From CAIUSP01 sp964594365 (lineage in GTDB: Bacteria > Actinomycetota > Thermoleophilia > Solirubrobacterales > 70-9), in the NCBI GenBank assembly GCA_964594365.1, contig CAZQMB010000012.1, forward strand, positions 1 through 41,330: a DNA stretch of 41,330 bases. The letters are read 5' to 3'. Both the position numbers and the translations under genes were made by a program. Each line of letters starts with the position of its first letter. The first letter of the stretch is position 1. Shown here in pieces: positions 24,380-34,883 of this stretch. Under the pieces are notes generated by a model, which was not told where the DNA came from, searched no databases, and saw only the letters and a program-made list of their open reading frames with translations.

Positions 24380-25645
24380 CTATTCCACGGCGCGCGCTGC
24401 GATATCGGTACGAATCTGTCGTCCCTCGAAATCGATCATCCCGACCGCCTCGTAGGCGCGGCTTCGGGCTTGTCTGGCATCTGCACCGAGCGCGGTGACC
24501 GCCAAGACCCTTCCTCCGGCGGTCACTACTCTGCCGTCTTCGTTCGCCGTTCCGGCGTGGTAGATCTCCACTCCCTCGACCTCCGCCGCTTCGTCGAGAC
24601 CGGTTATCTCGTCTCCGCTCGACGACGACTCCGGATACCCGGCAGAGGCCATCACCACGGTCACCGCCCAGTCGCCCGCGAATTCGATCCTGGTGCCGGA
24701 GAGGCCTCCGTCTTCGCGCGAGGCCAGGAAGAGATCGACGAGATCAGACTGGAGCCGCGGCAGCACCGCCTGAGTCTCGGGATCGCCGAACCGGGTATTG
24801 AACTCGAGGACTTTCGGGCCGTCTCTGGTCATCATCAGCCCTGCGTAGAGGATCCCGCGGAACGGCGTGCCGTGTCCGGCCATCGTCTCGACCACCGGTC
24901 GATGGACGAGATCCAGGATCTCCTCGACCTGTTCGGGGTCGATCCCCGGCACTGGTGAGTAACTGCCCATGCCCCCGGTGTTGGGGCCGACGTCACCGTC
25001 GCCGATCCGCTTGTAGTCCTGGGCCGGAGCGAGAGGTACTACGTTCTCGCCGTCGCAGATCGCCAGCAGCGACAGCTCCGTTCCCTCGAGGAACTCTTCC
25101 AACACGACCTTCGTTTCCCCGAAGCGCTTCTCGACGAAGAACTCCTCTACGGCTGCCTTCGCTTCGTCTTCGTCTTGACAGATCACCACGCCCTTGCCGG
25201 CCGCGAGACCGTCTGCCTTGAGAACCAAGGGATAGGAGGAGCCGCCGAGATGCTCGAGCGCTTCCTGCTCCGAGGTCAGCACGGCGTGCGAGGCCGTGGG
25301 TACCTTCGCCTCGATCATGACTTCCTTGGCGAACAGTTTCGAACCCTCCAATCGCGCGGCTCCTCCGCTCGGACCGAATGCCGGGATACCAGCTGCCTCC
25401 ATCCGGTCCACGATGCCCTCCACCAAGGGAGCCTCCGGACCGACCGCGACCAGATCGACTTCGCGGTCGGTTGCGAGTGCGACCAGCCCGTCGACATCGT
25501 CCGGCTTCACCGCGACGCACTCCGCATCGGCGGCTATGCCGGCATTGCCCGGCGCGCAGATGATGTCCGGCTCGCGGGCAGAGCGCGCGAGGGCACGAAC
25601 CATCGCGTGTTCACGCCCTCCCGACCCGATCACCAGGACCTTCAA
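24380..25645 (-). CDS. purD: Phosphoribosylamine-glycine ligase (GAR synthetase)
   Basis: A 421-residue ATP-grasp enzyme. It begins KVLVIGSGGREHAMVRAL, continues with GPEAPLVEGIVD and FGPSGGAARLEGSK, has LKADGLAAGKGV for ATP binding, and ends in a normal C-terminal domain (AGHGTPFRGILYAGLMMT, EFNTRFGDPE). The start is TTG at 25645, preceded by GAAAGG and GAAGGC. It is the first gene of the purD-purE-purB group, 40 bases before purE. Confidence 0.96.
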   Translation of the reverse strand: MKVLVIGSGGREHAMVRALARSAREPDIICAPGNAGIAADAECVAVKPDDVDGLVALATDREVDLVAVGPEAPLVEGIVDRMEAAGIPAFGPSGGAARLEGSKLFAKEVMIEAKVPTASHAVLTSEQEALEHLGGSSYPLVLKADGLAAGKGVVICQDEDEAKAAVEEFFVEKRFGETKVVLEEFLEGTELSLLAICDGENVVPLAPAQDYKRIGDGDVGPNTGGMGSYSPVPGIDPEQVEEILDLVHRPVVETMAGHGTPFRGILYAGLMMTRDGPKVLEFNTRFGDPETQAVLPRLQSDLVDLFLASREDGGLSGTRIEFAGDWAVTVVMASAGYPESSSSGDEITGLDEAAEVEGVEIYHAGTANEDGRVVTAGGRVLAVTALGADARQARSRAYEAVGMIDFEGRQIRTDIAARAVE

Positions 25646-25698
25646 GCCTTCGGCCTTTCGTCTCGCGCTGCGTCCGTTGCTTTGTCGATCATCGGCAT

Positions 25699-26346
25699 GT
25701 GTCCGGGCACCCTATCGTCGCCGCCCTCTACGACCGCATACTCGGTCCGGTCGAGCATGCTGGTCTCGGAGAGATCCGCACCCGAACGCTCGCTGCGGCG
25801 AGCGGTAGGACCCTCGAGATAGCGGCTGGGAACGGACACAATCTCGGACATTATCCAGCCGCGGTCGACTCGCTCGTCCTCGCGGAACCAGATCCACACA
25901 TGCATTCACGATTGCTCGAGCGGTTGGATCTCGTCCCGGCCGGTTCCGGCGGTAGCGCGATCGAATGCTCCGTCCTCCAGGCTTCCGCGGAAGACCTGCC
26001 CTTCGAATCGAACAGCTTCGACTCGGTCGTATGCACGCTGGGGCTCTGCACCATCCCCGAGCCGACACGAGCTCTCGCCGAGGTGCGGAGGGTACTTTCG
26101 CCGAACGGCCGATTCTGTTTCGTCGAGCACGTTCGGTCGGAGGCTCCAGGAACGGCTCGGTTGCAGGATCTGATCACTCCGCTCTGGCGACGGGCAGCTG
26201 GAGGTTGTCACCCGAACCGTGATTCGCAGACCACGATCGAGTCCGCTGGCTTCCGGATCGAGGCGCTCGAGCAGGGAACGATGCCCAAGGCTCCGAGACC
26301 CCTGAGCCCGCTGATCAGCGGTTTCGCGGTCAGTCCTGCGCCTTAA
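25699..26346 (+). CDS. Class I SAM-dependent methyltransferase
   Basis: A 215-residue protein with a Methyltransf_11-type fold. Motif I is LEIAAGNGHNL, the acidic residue after the next strand is AEPDPHM, DLPFESNSFDSVVCTLGL is motif II/post-II, and RRVLSPNGRFCFVEHV is motif III. It resembles the UbiE/METTL7-like small-molecule methyltransferases; the substrate is unknown. The GTG at 25699 is 53 bases from the divergent purD. The stop overlaps that of the convergent SRPBCC gene by four bases. Confidence 0.88.
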   Translation: MSGHPIVAALYDRILGPVEHAGLGEIRTRTLAAASGRTLEIAAGNGHNLGHYPAAVDSLVLAEPDPHMHSRLLERLDLVPAGSGGSAIECSVLQASAEDLPFESNSFDSVVCTLGLCTIPEPTRALAEVRRVLSPNGRFCFVEHVRSEAPGTARLQDLITPLWRRAAGGCHPNRDSQTTIESAGFRIEALEQGTMPKAPRPLSPLISGFAVSPAP

Positions 26347-26816
26347 GCCTGGGCACCGAAGATCTTCTCGATCTCCTGATACCGGTAGTCGAAGATGCCT
26401 TCCAGATCTCGTTCGACCAGCAGCCGACGCGCGATCTCTCCGATCGGGCCGAACGGCATCTCGTAGCGGACGATATCTCGCATCAGGGTGCCGCCCTGCC
26501 CGTCGTCTTCGAAGGTGTGGGTGTGGTGCCAGAGCTTGTAGGGACCCTTCAACTGCGTGTCCACGAACCTCTTTCCCGGAGTCCACTCCTCGATCCGGGT
26601 CAACCAGTTGACCGGGACTCCGCGAACCCTCAGCCGGTAGGTGATCAAGGTCCCTTCGTGCATCTCGATCGGTGCCGGTGTGGTGACTTTGAACTTGAGC
26701 AATGGGGGGGTGATCTGCTCGAGGTTGAAGGCATCCGCGAAGAACTCGAAGGTCTCCTCCGGTGGCCCGGGGAGGCGCTGCTCACGTTCGATCAGGTGGG
26801 GCACGCCTCCGATCAT
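26343..26816 (-). CDS. SRPBCC-family (polyketide cyclase/START-like) protein
   Basis: A 157-residue protein with the helix-grip fold. RLPGPPEETFEFFADAFNLEQITPPLLKF is the N-terminal strand-helix, the central strands include YRLRVRGVPVNWLTRI and the last long helix starts near residue 125. Such proteins bind hydrophobic ligands; many are annotated as SRPBCC or CDP-paratose-2-epimerase-linked cyclase/dehydrase. No catalytic residues can be assigned. It is convergent with the methyltransferase and starts 50 bases from the divergent DUF4239-like gene. Confidence 0.85.
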   Translation of the reverse strand: MIGGVPHLIEREQRLPGPPEETFEFFADAFNLEQITPPLLKFKVTTPAPIEMHEGTLITYRLRVRGVPVNWLTRIEEWTPGKRFVDTQLKGPYKLWHHTHTFEDDGQGGTLMRDIVRYEMPFGPIGEIARRLLVERDLEGIFDYRYQEIEKIFGAQA

Positions 26817-26866
26817 ATTCTCCTGATGGAGGTGGAGGGTTTGAAATCGCCATAATCACGCGGCCG

Positions 26867-27697
26867 ATGGAGTTCCTCACCTCTCTCCCCGCCTGGATCC
26901 TCTTCGCAGGTTCCATCCTCTTCTTCGCGGGCCTCACCTACGGAGTCAGCACCCTCCTGCACAACAGGTTCCCCGACAAGAAGGGAGCTCCCTACGCCCA
27001 CACCGCCGAGTACTACAACACGGTCATCGGGGCGTTGTTCGCCTTTCTCACGGCCTTCCTGATCAACTCCGCCTTCTCGACGGTCCGGACCACCAACGAG
27101 ATCGTCGCCGCAGAGGCCTCCGCTGCCAATCGCGTCGCCTGGGCCACCCGAGGGCTCCCGAGCGCCGACGTCTCTGCCGTGCAGGAGAGCCTCGCCCGTT
27201 ACCTCTCCGCGCTCGAGACCGAGGAGTGGCCCAATCTGGGTGAACCCATCTCCTCCGATCTCGAAGAGGAATCCTCCGAGCGTGCGCTTGCCACGCCCGA
27301 ACTCAACGCCCTGCAGCAGAAGGTCTTCGAGGTGGGGTCACGTCCGTACGTACCGGCGCTGTCGGCCGAATCCCTCCAGTCGGCGGTCGACGATCTCGGC
27401 TCGGAACGCAGAGCCCGTCTCGCGGCTGCCAACTCGGTGCTGCCGTTCTCACTCTTCCTGTTGGCGGTGATCTCTGGAATCACCCTGATCGTCAATCTCA
27501 TCGTGACCACCCTCAGGGATGGCCGCAAGGCCTCGATCGTCTCGGCCGGCATCGTGCTCGTCGTGGCCTTGGATATCGCGCTGATCCTCGGTCTGACGGC
27601 ACCGTTCGACGGACCCTTCACGGTCAAGGTCGATCCGCTGGTGACGCTCTACCGGGAGATCAGCGACGGCAGGTATCTGCCATGGGCGGGTGGCTGA
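26867..27697 (+). CDS. DUF4239/bestrophin-like membrane protein
   Basis: A 276-residue protein from the ATG at 26867; the open frame upstream to 26762 lies over the divergent gene and does not look like protein. Four helices are predicted (about 9-31, 48-69, 190-213, 221-245), with a soluble helical middle rich in Glu/Ser. The EYYNTVIGALFAFLTAFLIN segment and the pattern of two helices, soluble domain, two helices match DUF4239 proteins, which are related to bestrophin anion channels. The stop overlaps the next ATG as TGATG, coupling translation to a periplasmic-binding lipoprotein. Confidence 0.82.
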   Translation: MEFLTSLPAWILFAGSILFFAGLTYGVSTLLHNRFPDKKGAPYAHTAEYYNTVIGALFAFLTAFLINSAFSTVRTTNEIVAAEASAANRVAWATRGLPSADVSAVQESLARYLSALETEEWPNLGEPISSDLEEESSERALATPELNALQQKVFEVGSRPYVPALSAESLQSAVDDLGSERRARLAAANSVLPFSLFLLAVISGITLIVNLIVTTLRDGRKASIVSAGIVLVVALDIALILGLTAPFDGPFTVKVDPLVTLYREISDGRYLPWAGG

Positions 27698-29016
27698 TGT
27701 CCAAGCGGAGGTTCGCATCGCTTCTGCCGCTGGTGTTGCTGATGGCCACCGTCGCTGGCTGCGGGAACGGGTCGTCCACCGTGGATTCGAGGGAGCTGAT
27801 CGACGCGATCTGCGAGGACGACCCCTACGGCTGCGTTCGTTACGAGGGGACTCAGCCGGTCGACGTTGGCGCACTGCTCTGGCTGAGCGAGGAGTCCCGG
27901 ACCGCAGGAACAGGAGTCGATTCCCAGCGTGGGGTCGAGCTGGCCCTCGACTACCTGGACGGGGAGTTCGACGGTGTCCCCGGCGAGGTGCTCGGACACG
28001 AGGTGGAGCTGGATCTCGCCGACGAGGGTTGCGACCCGAAGCAGGGAATCCGTGGGGCAAGGAGGCTGGCCTCGCAGGAGGATCTCCTCGCAGTAGTCGG
28101 GACCACCTGCTCCTCCGCTGCCATAGATGCCGCGGCGAAGGTCCTGTCCGAGCAGGGCACAGTGCTGATCTCACCCACCAACACCGCTCCAGAGCTGACC
28201 GCTCCCCGGTCTCACCTTCCCTTCTACGCACGCACCGCGCCCAACGATCTGATCCAGGGAGCCGTGGTGGGGGACTTCGCGGTGAACCGTGCACCCGGTG
28301 GGACCGCCCTCGTACTCAGCGACGGTTCGGCCTACAGCGATTCCCTCGCGGAGACTTTCTCCTCACGATTCGAGGACGGAGGAGGAGAGGTGGAGAGGGT
28401 GACCCTGGACCCTGCCGACACCACCTCGGAGGTCTCGAGCGCCCTCTCCTCCACCAGCGGATCTCCGGACATCCTCTACCTGCCGCTGAACGGTGATCTG
28501 TGCACTGAGGCGGTCGCGGCAGTCGGTTCCACGCAGGCCGGTCTCCTGCTCACCTCGGACGGCTGCTTCAACTCCGAAGTCCTTGCTGCGGCCGACGCTG
28601 CCTCACTCCGCCTGAATGCCTCTGGTCCAGACGTGCGGGATCTGGACTCGAACCGCTTCTACGGACAGGAGTTGCTGCCTGCCTACCGCGAGTCCTTCGG
28701 CGAGAGTCCGACTGCGATCTTCCACGCGCATGCATTCGACGCGGCGAATCTGATCTTCGATGCTCTTCGCCGAAGCGCCCTGCAGGGTGAGGATGGATAT
28801 CTGGCTGTTCCGCGGAGTGATTTCCGCGCCGCTCTGTTCGCCACGGAGGGCTACGACGGGTTCTCGGGAACCCTCGAGTGCAATGACCTAGGTGACTGCC
28901 AGGTCGCCTCGTTGATCTCGATCTACGCCTCTCCCGCCTGGCCGGTCGAGGGTGGACCACAGGGAGCAGCGCCCGTCTACAGTCAGAGCATGACCCTGCG
29001 CGAAGTCCTTCCCTGA
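27697..29016 (+). CDS. Periplasmic-binding-protein-like lipoprotein (amino-acid ABC type)
   Basis: A 439-residue product starting at ATG 27697, overlapping the upstream stop as TGATG. Residues 1-22 are a lipoprotein signal with lipobox VAGC, lipid on Cys22. The mature part is a two-lobed type I periplasmic binding fold of the branched-chain amino acid receptor family (Peripla_BP_6): GVELALDYLDG, ARRLASQEDLLAVVGTTCSSAA, SPTNTAPELT, TAPNDLIQGAVVGDF, and HAHAFDAANLIFDAL near the end. No ABC permease or ATPase is encoded nearby. It may serve a distant transporter or act as a sensor for its membrane partner. Confidence 0.88.
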   Translation: MSKRRFASLLPLVLLMATVAGCGNGSSTVDSRELIDAICEDDPYGCVRYEGTQPVDVGALLWLSEESRTAGTGVDSQRGVELALDYLDGEFDGVPGEVLGHEVELDLADEGCDPKQGIRGARRLASQEDLLAVVGTTCSSAAIDAAAKVLSEQGTVLISPTNTAPELTAPRSHLPFYARTAPNDLIQGAVVGDFAVNRAPGGTALVLSDGSAYSDSLAETFSSRFEDGGGEVERVTLDPADTTSEVSSALSSTSGSPDILYLPLNGDLCTEAVAAVGSTQAGLLLTSDGCFNSEVLAAADAASLRLNASGPDVRDLDSNRFYGQELLPAYRESFGESPTAIFHAHAFDAANLIFDALRRSALQGEDGYLAVPRSDFRAALFATEGYDGFSGTLECNDLGDCQVASLISIYASPAWPVEGGPQGAAPVYSQSMTLREVLP

Positions 29017-29021
29017 GCGAT

Positions 29022-31670
<2,649 letters not shown>

Positions 31671-31679
31671 AGGAACGAA

Positions 31680-31708
31680 ATCCTACTGCCTTAACACCAA
31701 TTTGTCAA
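31680..31708 (-). promoter_or_regulatory. clpB promoter
   Basis: On the minus strand TTGACA (31708-31703), a 17-base spacer and TAGGAT (31685-31680) make a near-consensus housekeeping promoter. The -10 ends 9 bases before the clpB ATG, so the 5' leader is only one to three bases. It is the strongest promoter in the window by sequence. Confidence 0.8.
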
Positions 31709-31709
31709 G

Positions 31710-31736
31710 ATATCTAAGTCAAAAAGACTTAGATAT
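31710..31736. promoter_or_regulatory. HAIR-like inverted repeat, probable HspR operator of clpB
   Basis: ATATCTAAGTC and GACTTAGATAT form perfect 11-base arms around AAAAA, one base upstream of the clpB -35. Written as CTAAGT-N7-ACTTAG it has the spacing and inner AGT/ACT of the HspR box CTTGAGT-N7-ACTCAAG. hspR is encoded 1 kb away. A terminator role is less likely because the stem is AT-rich and no U-tract follows in either direction. Confidence 0.6.
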
Positions 31737-31750
31737 ATGCTCAGGCGTGG

Positions 31751-32050
31751 CTAGGCCTTTAGGATCTCCAGCAGATCCAACTCGATCCTCTCCGGGGGTC
31801 CAGCGATCAGATCGGCTACGGAGTCGTTGAATGCGGCGAAATCCTCGTCGCTGTTGACCTCTTCCGCCAGATCGTGCGGCAACACACCGATTCCCCTGAC
31901 CAGTCCGCTCGCGGGATCCCCGACCAGCAGGATCAGTTCGTCGGACGGATGCTTCTCTTGGAACCGCTTCGCGAACTCGCCGTAGAGCTTCGCGACCTCC
32001 TCGTAGTGACCGGGCTTTGCGTGCAGCGTGAACTCGACCAGTGATGACAT
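31751..32050 (-). CDS. Small dimeric alpha/beta-barrel-like protein
   Basis: A 99-residue protein, ATG preceded by a strong AGGAGGGG. The pattern VEFTLHAKPGHYEEVAKLYGEFAKRFQEKHP followed by LILLVGDPASGLVRGIGVL suggests a ferredoxin-like alpha/beta fold similar to antibiotic-biosynthesis-monooxygenase (ABM) domains. No active site can be named. It lies between hspR/small membrane gene and clpB, on the same strand, and could be read from upstream. Confidence 0.75.
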   Translation of the reverse strand: MSSLVEFTLHAKPGHYEEVAKLYGEFAKRFQEKHPSDELILLVGDPASGLVRGIGVLPHDLAEEVNSDEDFAAFNDSVADLIAGPPERIELDLLEILKA

Positions 32051-32101
32051 CGTCCCCTCCTGTCTCGTTGATTGCGTCTCGGCAGGGTAACCGCGCGAGA
32101 C

Positions 32102-32488
32102 TCAGCGAGCGCGGCCGCGTAAGCGCCAAGCGACCCAGAGCGCCGAGGCGGTCGCCAGACCGGCGGAAACCGTGCCCTTCATCGATGCCTCCCGAACGCT
32201 TTTCTCACCGGATGCCCAGGCTGCACCGAAGATCGCGGTGTCACCTGCATCCGCTGCGGCCACTCCGAGGGTCGATGCCAGCAGGGCCGTCCGGTCACCC
32301 TTCACGAGCGCTGCCGTCTCGGCGGCGCCGAGGACCAGATCCCGACCTCCTGCCAGACGGGCCACGGCCAGAGTGGAGGCGGACGGCTTCTCGAATCCCA
32401 GTGTCTTCAGGGTCAGTTCGGGAGCGATCATCAACCCGGCGCCGATCGCCAGTCGGCCGAGTGCCAGCCCCGATGCGAGCAGCACCAC
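32102..32488 (-). CDS. Small membrane protein, possibly DUF4267-like
   Basis: A 128-residue hydrophobic protein with about three or four short helices (LASGLALGRLAIGAGLMIAP, ARLAGGRDLVLGAAETAALV, ALLASTLGVAAADAGDTAIF, GTVSAGLATASALWVAW). The ARLAGGRDLVLG and ADAGDT elements resemble DUF4267/DoxX-like small membrane proteins, but I cannot confirm this. Start is a GTG (two consecutive GTG codons, 32488 and 32485); the frame is open upstream to a TAG without another clear start. Confidence 0.65.
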   Translation of the reverse strand: MVLLASGLALGRLAIGAGLMIAPELTLKTLGFEKPSASTLAVARLAGGRDLVLGAAETAALVKGDRTALLASTLGVAAADAGDTAIFGAAWASGEKSVREASMKGTVSAGLATASALWVAWRLRGRAR

Positions 32489-32601
32489 GTCTGGAGCGCG
32501 AGTCTCGGGATCGAGAGCCGCGCTGCCGTCACGCGTCGTCTGTTCTTCGTCACGGTAGATATGCCAACCCTACCCAGTCGGAGCTGCCGGGGCCCCTCCG
32601 C

Positions 32602-33084
32602 TCAGCCGGCTCTACCCCGACGCTTGACCTCGATCCGGGTGGGCTCGTCATCTCGCCTCGGCCGCCCGACCCCATGACCCTCGTAGGCGCCATACGGCAC
32701 CATCTCGCCACCGACCGCCGACCGCAGGCGTTCGAGTTCCGCGACCATCTCGCGCTCCATGCGATCGGCCCGCTCGCGCATCCGGTTCATCTCGGCCCTC
32801 ATCCGTGCCACCGACTCCTCCATCTCGAGCATGGCCACGACGCCTGCGAGATTGAGGCCCTGCTCACTGGTCAGCTGCTGGATCCGTCGAAGCCTCTCCA
32901 CGTCGGCCTGCGAATAGAGCCGCGTGTTCTTGGGTGAGCGCTCGGGAGAGATCAAGCCGCGGGCCTCGTACATCCGGAGGGTCTGGGGATGCATTCCGGC
33001 CAGATCCGCGGCGACCGAGATCATGAACACCCCGCGGGTCTCTTCGACCACTTCCCTCTGCTTGGGCTTGCGTTTTGCGGCCAT
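32602..33084 (-). CDS. hspR: HspR, MerR-family heat-shock repressor
   Basis: A 160-residue regulator starting at ATG 33084, just 4 bases after the dnaJ stop; an in-frame extension to 33141 lies inside dnaJ and is rejected. The MerR-type helix-turn-helix reads FMISVAADLAGMHPQTLRMYEARGLISPERS, with TRLYSQADVERLRRIQ completing the DNA-binding domain, followed by a coiled coil (about 90-125) and a basic tail. In actinobacteria HspR represses the dnaK operon and clpB with DnaK as co-repressor. Being the last gene of the dnaK operon gives negative feedback. Confidence 0.93.
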   Translation of the reverse strand: MAAKRKPKQREVVEETRGVFMISVAADLAGMHPQTLRMYEARGLISPERSPKNTRLYSQADVERLRRIQQLTSEQGLNLAGVVAMLEMEESVARMRAEMNRMRERADRMEREMVAELERLRSAVGGEMVPYGAYEGHGVGRPRRDDEPTRIEVKRRGRAG

Positions 33085-33088
33085 CGTC

Positions 33089-34234
33089 CTACTCCACCTT
33101 GCCTGAGTCGCCGGATCGGTTCGAACTCGGCTCGGTGCCACGGGTGGCGGCGAGCATGCTCTCGCGCGGATCGTGGCCGTTCATCGCCTCGGCGAGATTC
33201 TCCACCGCTTCGCGCTGGGAGTCGGAGAGCTCGGTCGGAACCTCGATCTTGACCTTGTAGTGGATGTCCCCACGACCTGTTCCCTTCGGTCGTGGCGGAC
33301 CTTCTCCCTTCAGCCGCTGCGAGGTCCCGTGCTGGGTGCCCGCCGGGATCTTGATCTTCTTGGATCCGGAGAGGGTCGGCACTTCGATCGTCGCCCCCTG
33401 CATCGCCTCGACGACCGAAACGGGCAGATCCACCTCGAGGTTTCCATCCGACCTCTGCCTGAAGACCGGAGAGGGCGCAACGCGCGTGGTGACGTAGAGG
33501 TCTCCAGGCGGACCGCCGTAGGGACTCGGCTCGCCCTTGCCTGCGAGCCGGATCCGGCTTCCGTCGTGGACCCCGGCAGGGATGTTCACCCTGAACTTCT
33601 TGGTGGTCCTGGCCGCCCCGGCACCGTTGCAGTCGCTGCACGGTGTCTCCACGATGTGGCCCCTGCCTCCGCAGGCTGGACACGGCTGGGATATGGAGAA
33701 GAACCCCTGACTCTCAGCGTCCACGCCACGTCCGCCGCAGCGCTCACACGGAACGGGCTGGGTTCCCGGGGCCGCTCCGGAGCCGTTGCAGGTTTCGCAG
33801 GCGGCGGTCATCGGAACCGCAACCTGGACCTGCGTGCCGTGTATCGCCTGATCGAAGCTGAGGGCTATCTCAGCGTCGAGGTCGTTGCCGGGAACCTTGC
33901 CCCGTGCGCCCCCGCCGCTCCTCCCGAACAGGTTCGAGAGGACGTCACCGAAGTCCTGGAATCCACCAGGGCCGCCGAAACCGGGACCACCACCCCCGGG
34001 CGGGAATCCTCCCGCACCGAACATCCCGCCTTGGTCGTACGCCTGGCGTTTCTCGGGATCCGAGAGCGTGTCGTAGGCAGCCTGGATCTCCTTGAATCGC
34101 TCCTCGGCCTTCTCGTCGTCGGGGTTGCGGTCGGGATGCCACTGTCGGGCGAGCTTCCGGTAGGCCTTCTTGATCTCTTCATCCGAGGCCTCCTTGGAGA
34201 CCCCGAGCACCTCGTAGGGGTCGCGAGTCGGCAT
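33089..34234 (-). CDS. dnaJ: Chaperone DnaJ
   Basis: A 381-residue Hsp40. The J domain (1-70) has the HPD motif in RQWHPDRNPDDEKAEE, then a Gly/Phe/Pro-rich linker (about 70-110), four zinc-finger CxxCxGxG repeats (CETCNGSG, CERCGGRG, CPACGGRG, CSDCNGAG) and the C-terminal substrate-binding domains. It is the full-length type I form and stimulates DnaK ATPase. It lies 7 bases after grpE and 4 before hspR. Confidence 0.97.
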   Translation of the reverse strand: MPTRDPYEVLGVSKEASDEEIKKAYRKLARQWHPDRNPDDEKAEERFKEIQAAYDTLSDPEKRQAYDQGGMFGAGGFPPGGGGPGFGGPGGFQDFGDVLSNLFGRSGGGARGKVPGNDLDAEIALSFDQAIHGTQVQVAVPMTAACETCNGSGAAPGTQPVPCERCGGRGVDAESQGFFSISQPCPACGGRGHIVETPCSDCNGAGAARTTKKFRVNIPAGVHDGSRIRLAGKGEPSPYGGPPGDLYVTTRVAPSPVFRQRSDGNLEVDLPVSVVEAMQGATIEVPTLSGSKKIKIPAGTQHGTSQRLKGEGPPRPKGTGRGDIHYKVKIEVPTELSDSQREAVENLAEAMNGHDPRESMLAATRGTEPSSNRSGDSGKVE

Positions 34235-34241
34235 CCCTACC

Positions 34242-34877
34242 TCACTCGCTGACCACGACTCGGGCGGCCCTCAGAACTGCGCCGTCCAGTCGGTAGCCAC
34301 GGTCGAGTGTCTCGATCACCACTCCCGCCTCCGTTCCTTCGACCGACTGGGCGGAGATCGCTTCGTGGAGGCTGGGGTCGAACTTCTCGCCGGCAGGATC
34401 GTAGGACTCGACCCCGGCGCGCTCCAAACCACTTCGGAGCTCACGGTAGATCAGCACGACACCTCGCCCCAGACCGTCATCGGTCTGCGCATCCGGATCC
34501 GACGGGTCGATGCCCGCGGCCTTCAAGGCCAGTTCGAGGTTGTCGAGCGAGGGGATCAGCTCCCGGGCGAGCTCGGCCTTGCCACGGAGTGTGGCCTCCG
34601 CCGTCTCACCGGCCACCCGCTTGCGGTAGTTCTCGAAGTCGGCCTTGGTCCGCTGAGCCAGGTCCAGATACTCGTCCCGCTCGCGTCGAGCAACTGTCAG
34701 CTCGTCCAGATCCTTTTCGACCTGAGCCTCGGCCTCCGCCGCGGCGTCAGCGGCAGGATGCTCGGCGACCGCCGGGTCGGCAGCGCCCTCCCAAGCATCC
34801 TGCTCGGCTGCGCTGTCGACCCCGGCGGCGCCGGATCCCGTCGGTCGGTCGGTTTCCGTATGCGGCTCGTCGCCCAC
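34242..34877 (-). CDS. grpE: Nucleotide exchange factor GrpE
   Basis: A 211-residue co-chaperone that releases ADP from DnaK. Residues 1-50 are acidic/alanine-rich and disordered; the long helix contains AQRTKADFENYRKRVAGE, followed by ELIPSLDNLELAL and the beta-domain with FDPSLHEAI and GYRLDGAVLRAARVVV. Start is GTG 6 bases after the dnaK stop. The insert near residues 123-134 (DPSDPDAQTDDG) is a small acidic loop. Confidence 0.96.
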   Translation of the reverse strand: MGDEPHTETDRPTGSGAAGVDSAAEQDAWEGAADPAVAEHPAADAAAEAEAQVEKDLDELTVARRERDEYLDLAQRTKADFENYRKRVAGETAEATLRGKAELARELIPSLDNLELALKAAGIDPSDPDAQTDDGLGRGVVLIYRELRSGLERAGVESYDPAGEKFDPSLHEAISAQSVEGTEAGVVIETLDRGYRLDGAVLRAARVVVSE

Positions 34878-34883
34878 GGTCGC

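Noticed and set aside
25642..25905. 87-codon minus-strand frame ending on the purD start (TTGA overlap)
   Set aside because: It lies opposite the SAM-binding region of the methyltransferase, which has real motifs; the overlap looks accidental.
31710..31736. Palindrome before clpB as an intrinsic terminator
   Set aside because: The stem is AT-rich and no U-run follows the 3' arm on either strand; adjacency to the -35 favours an operator.
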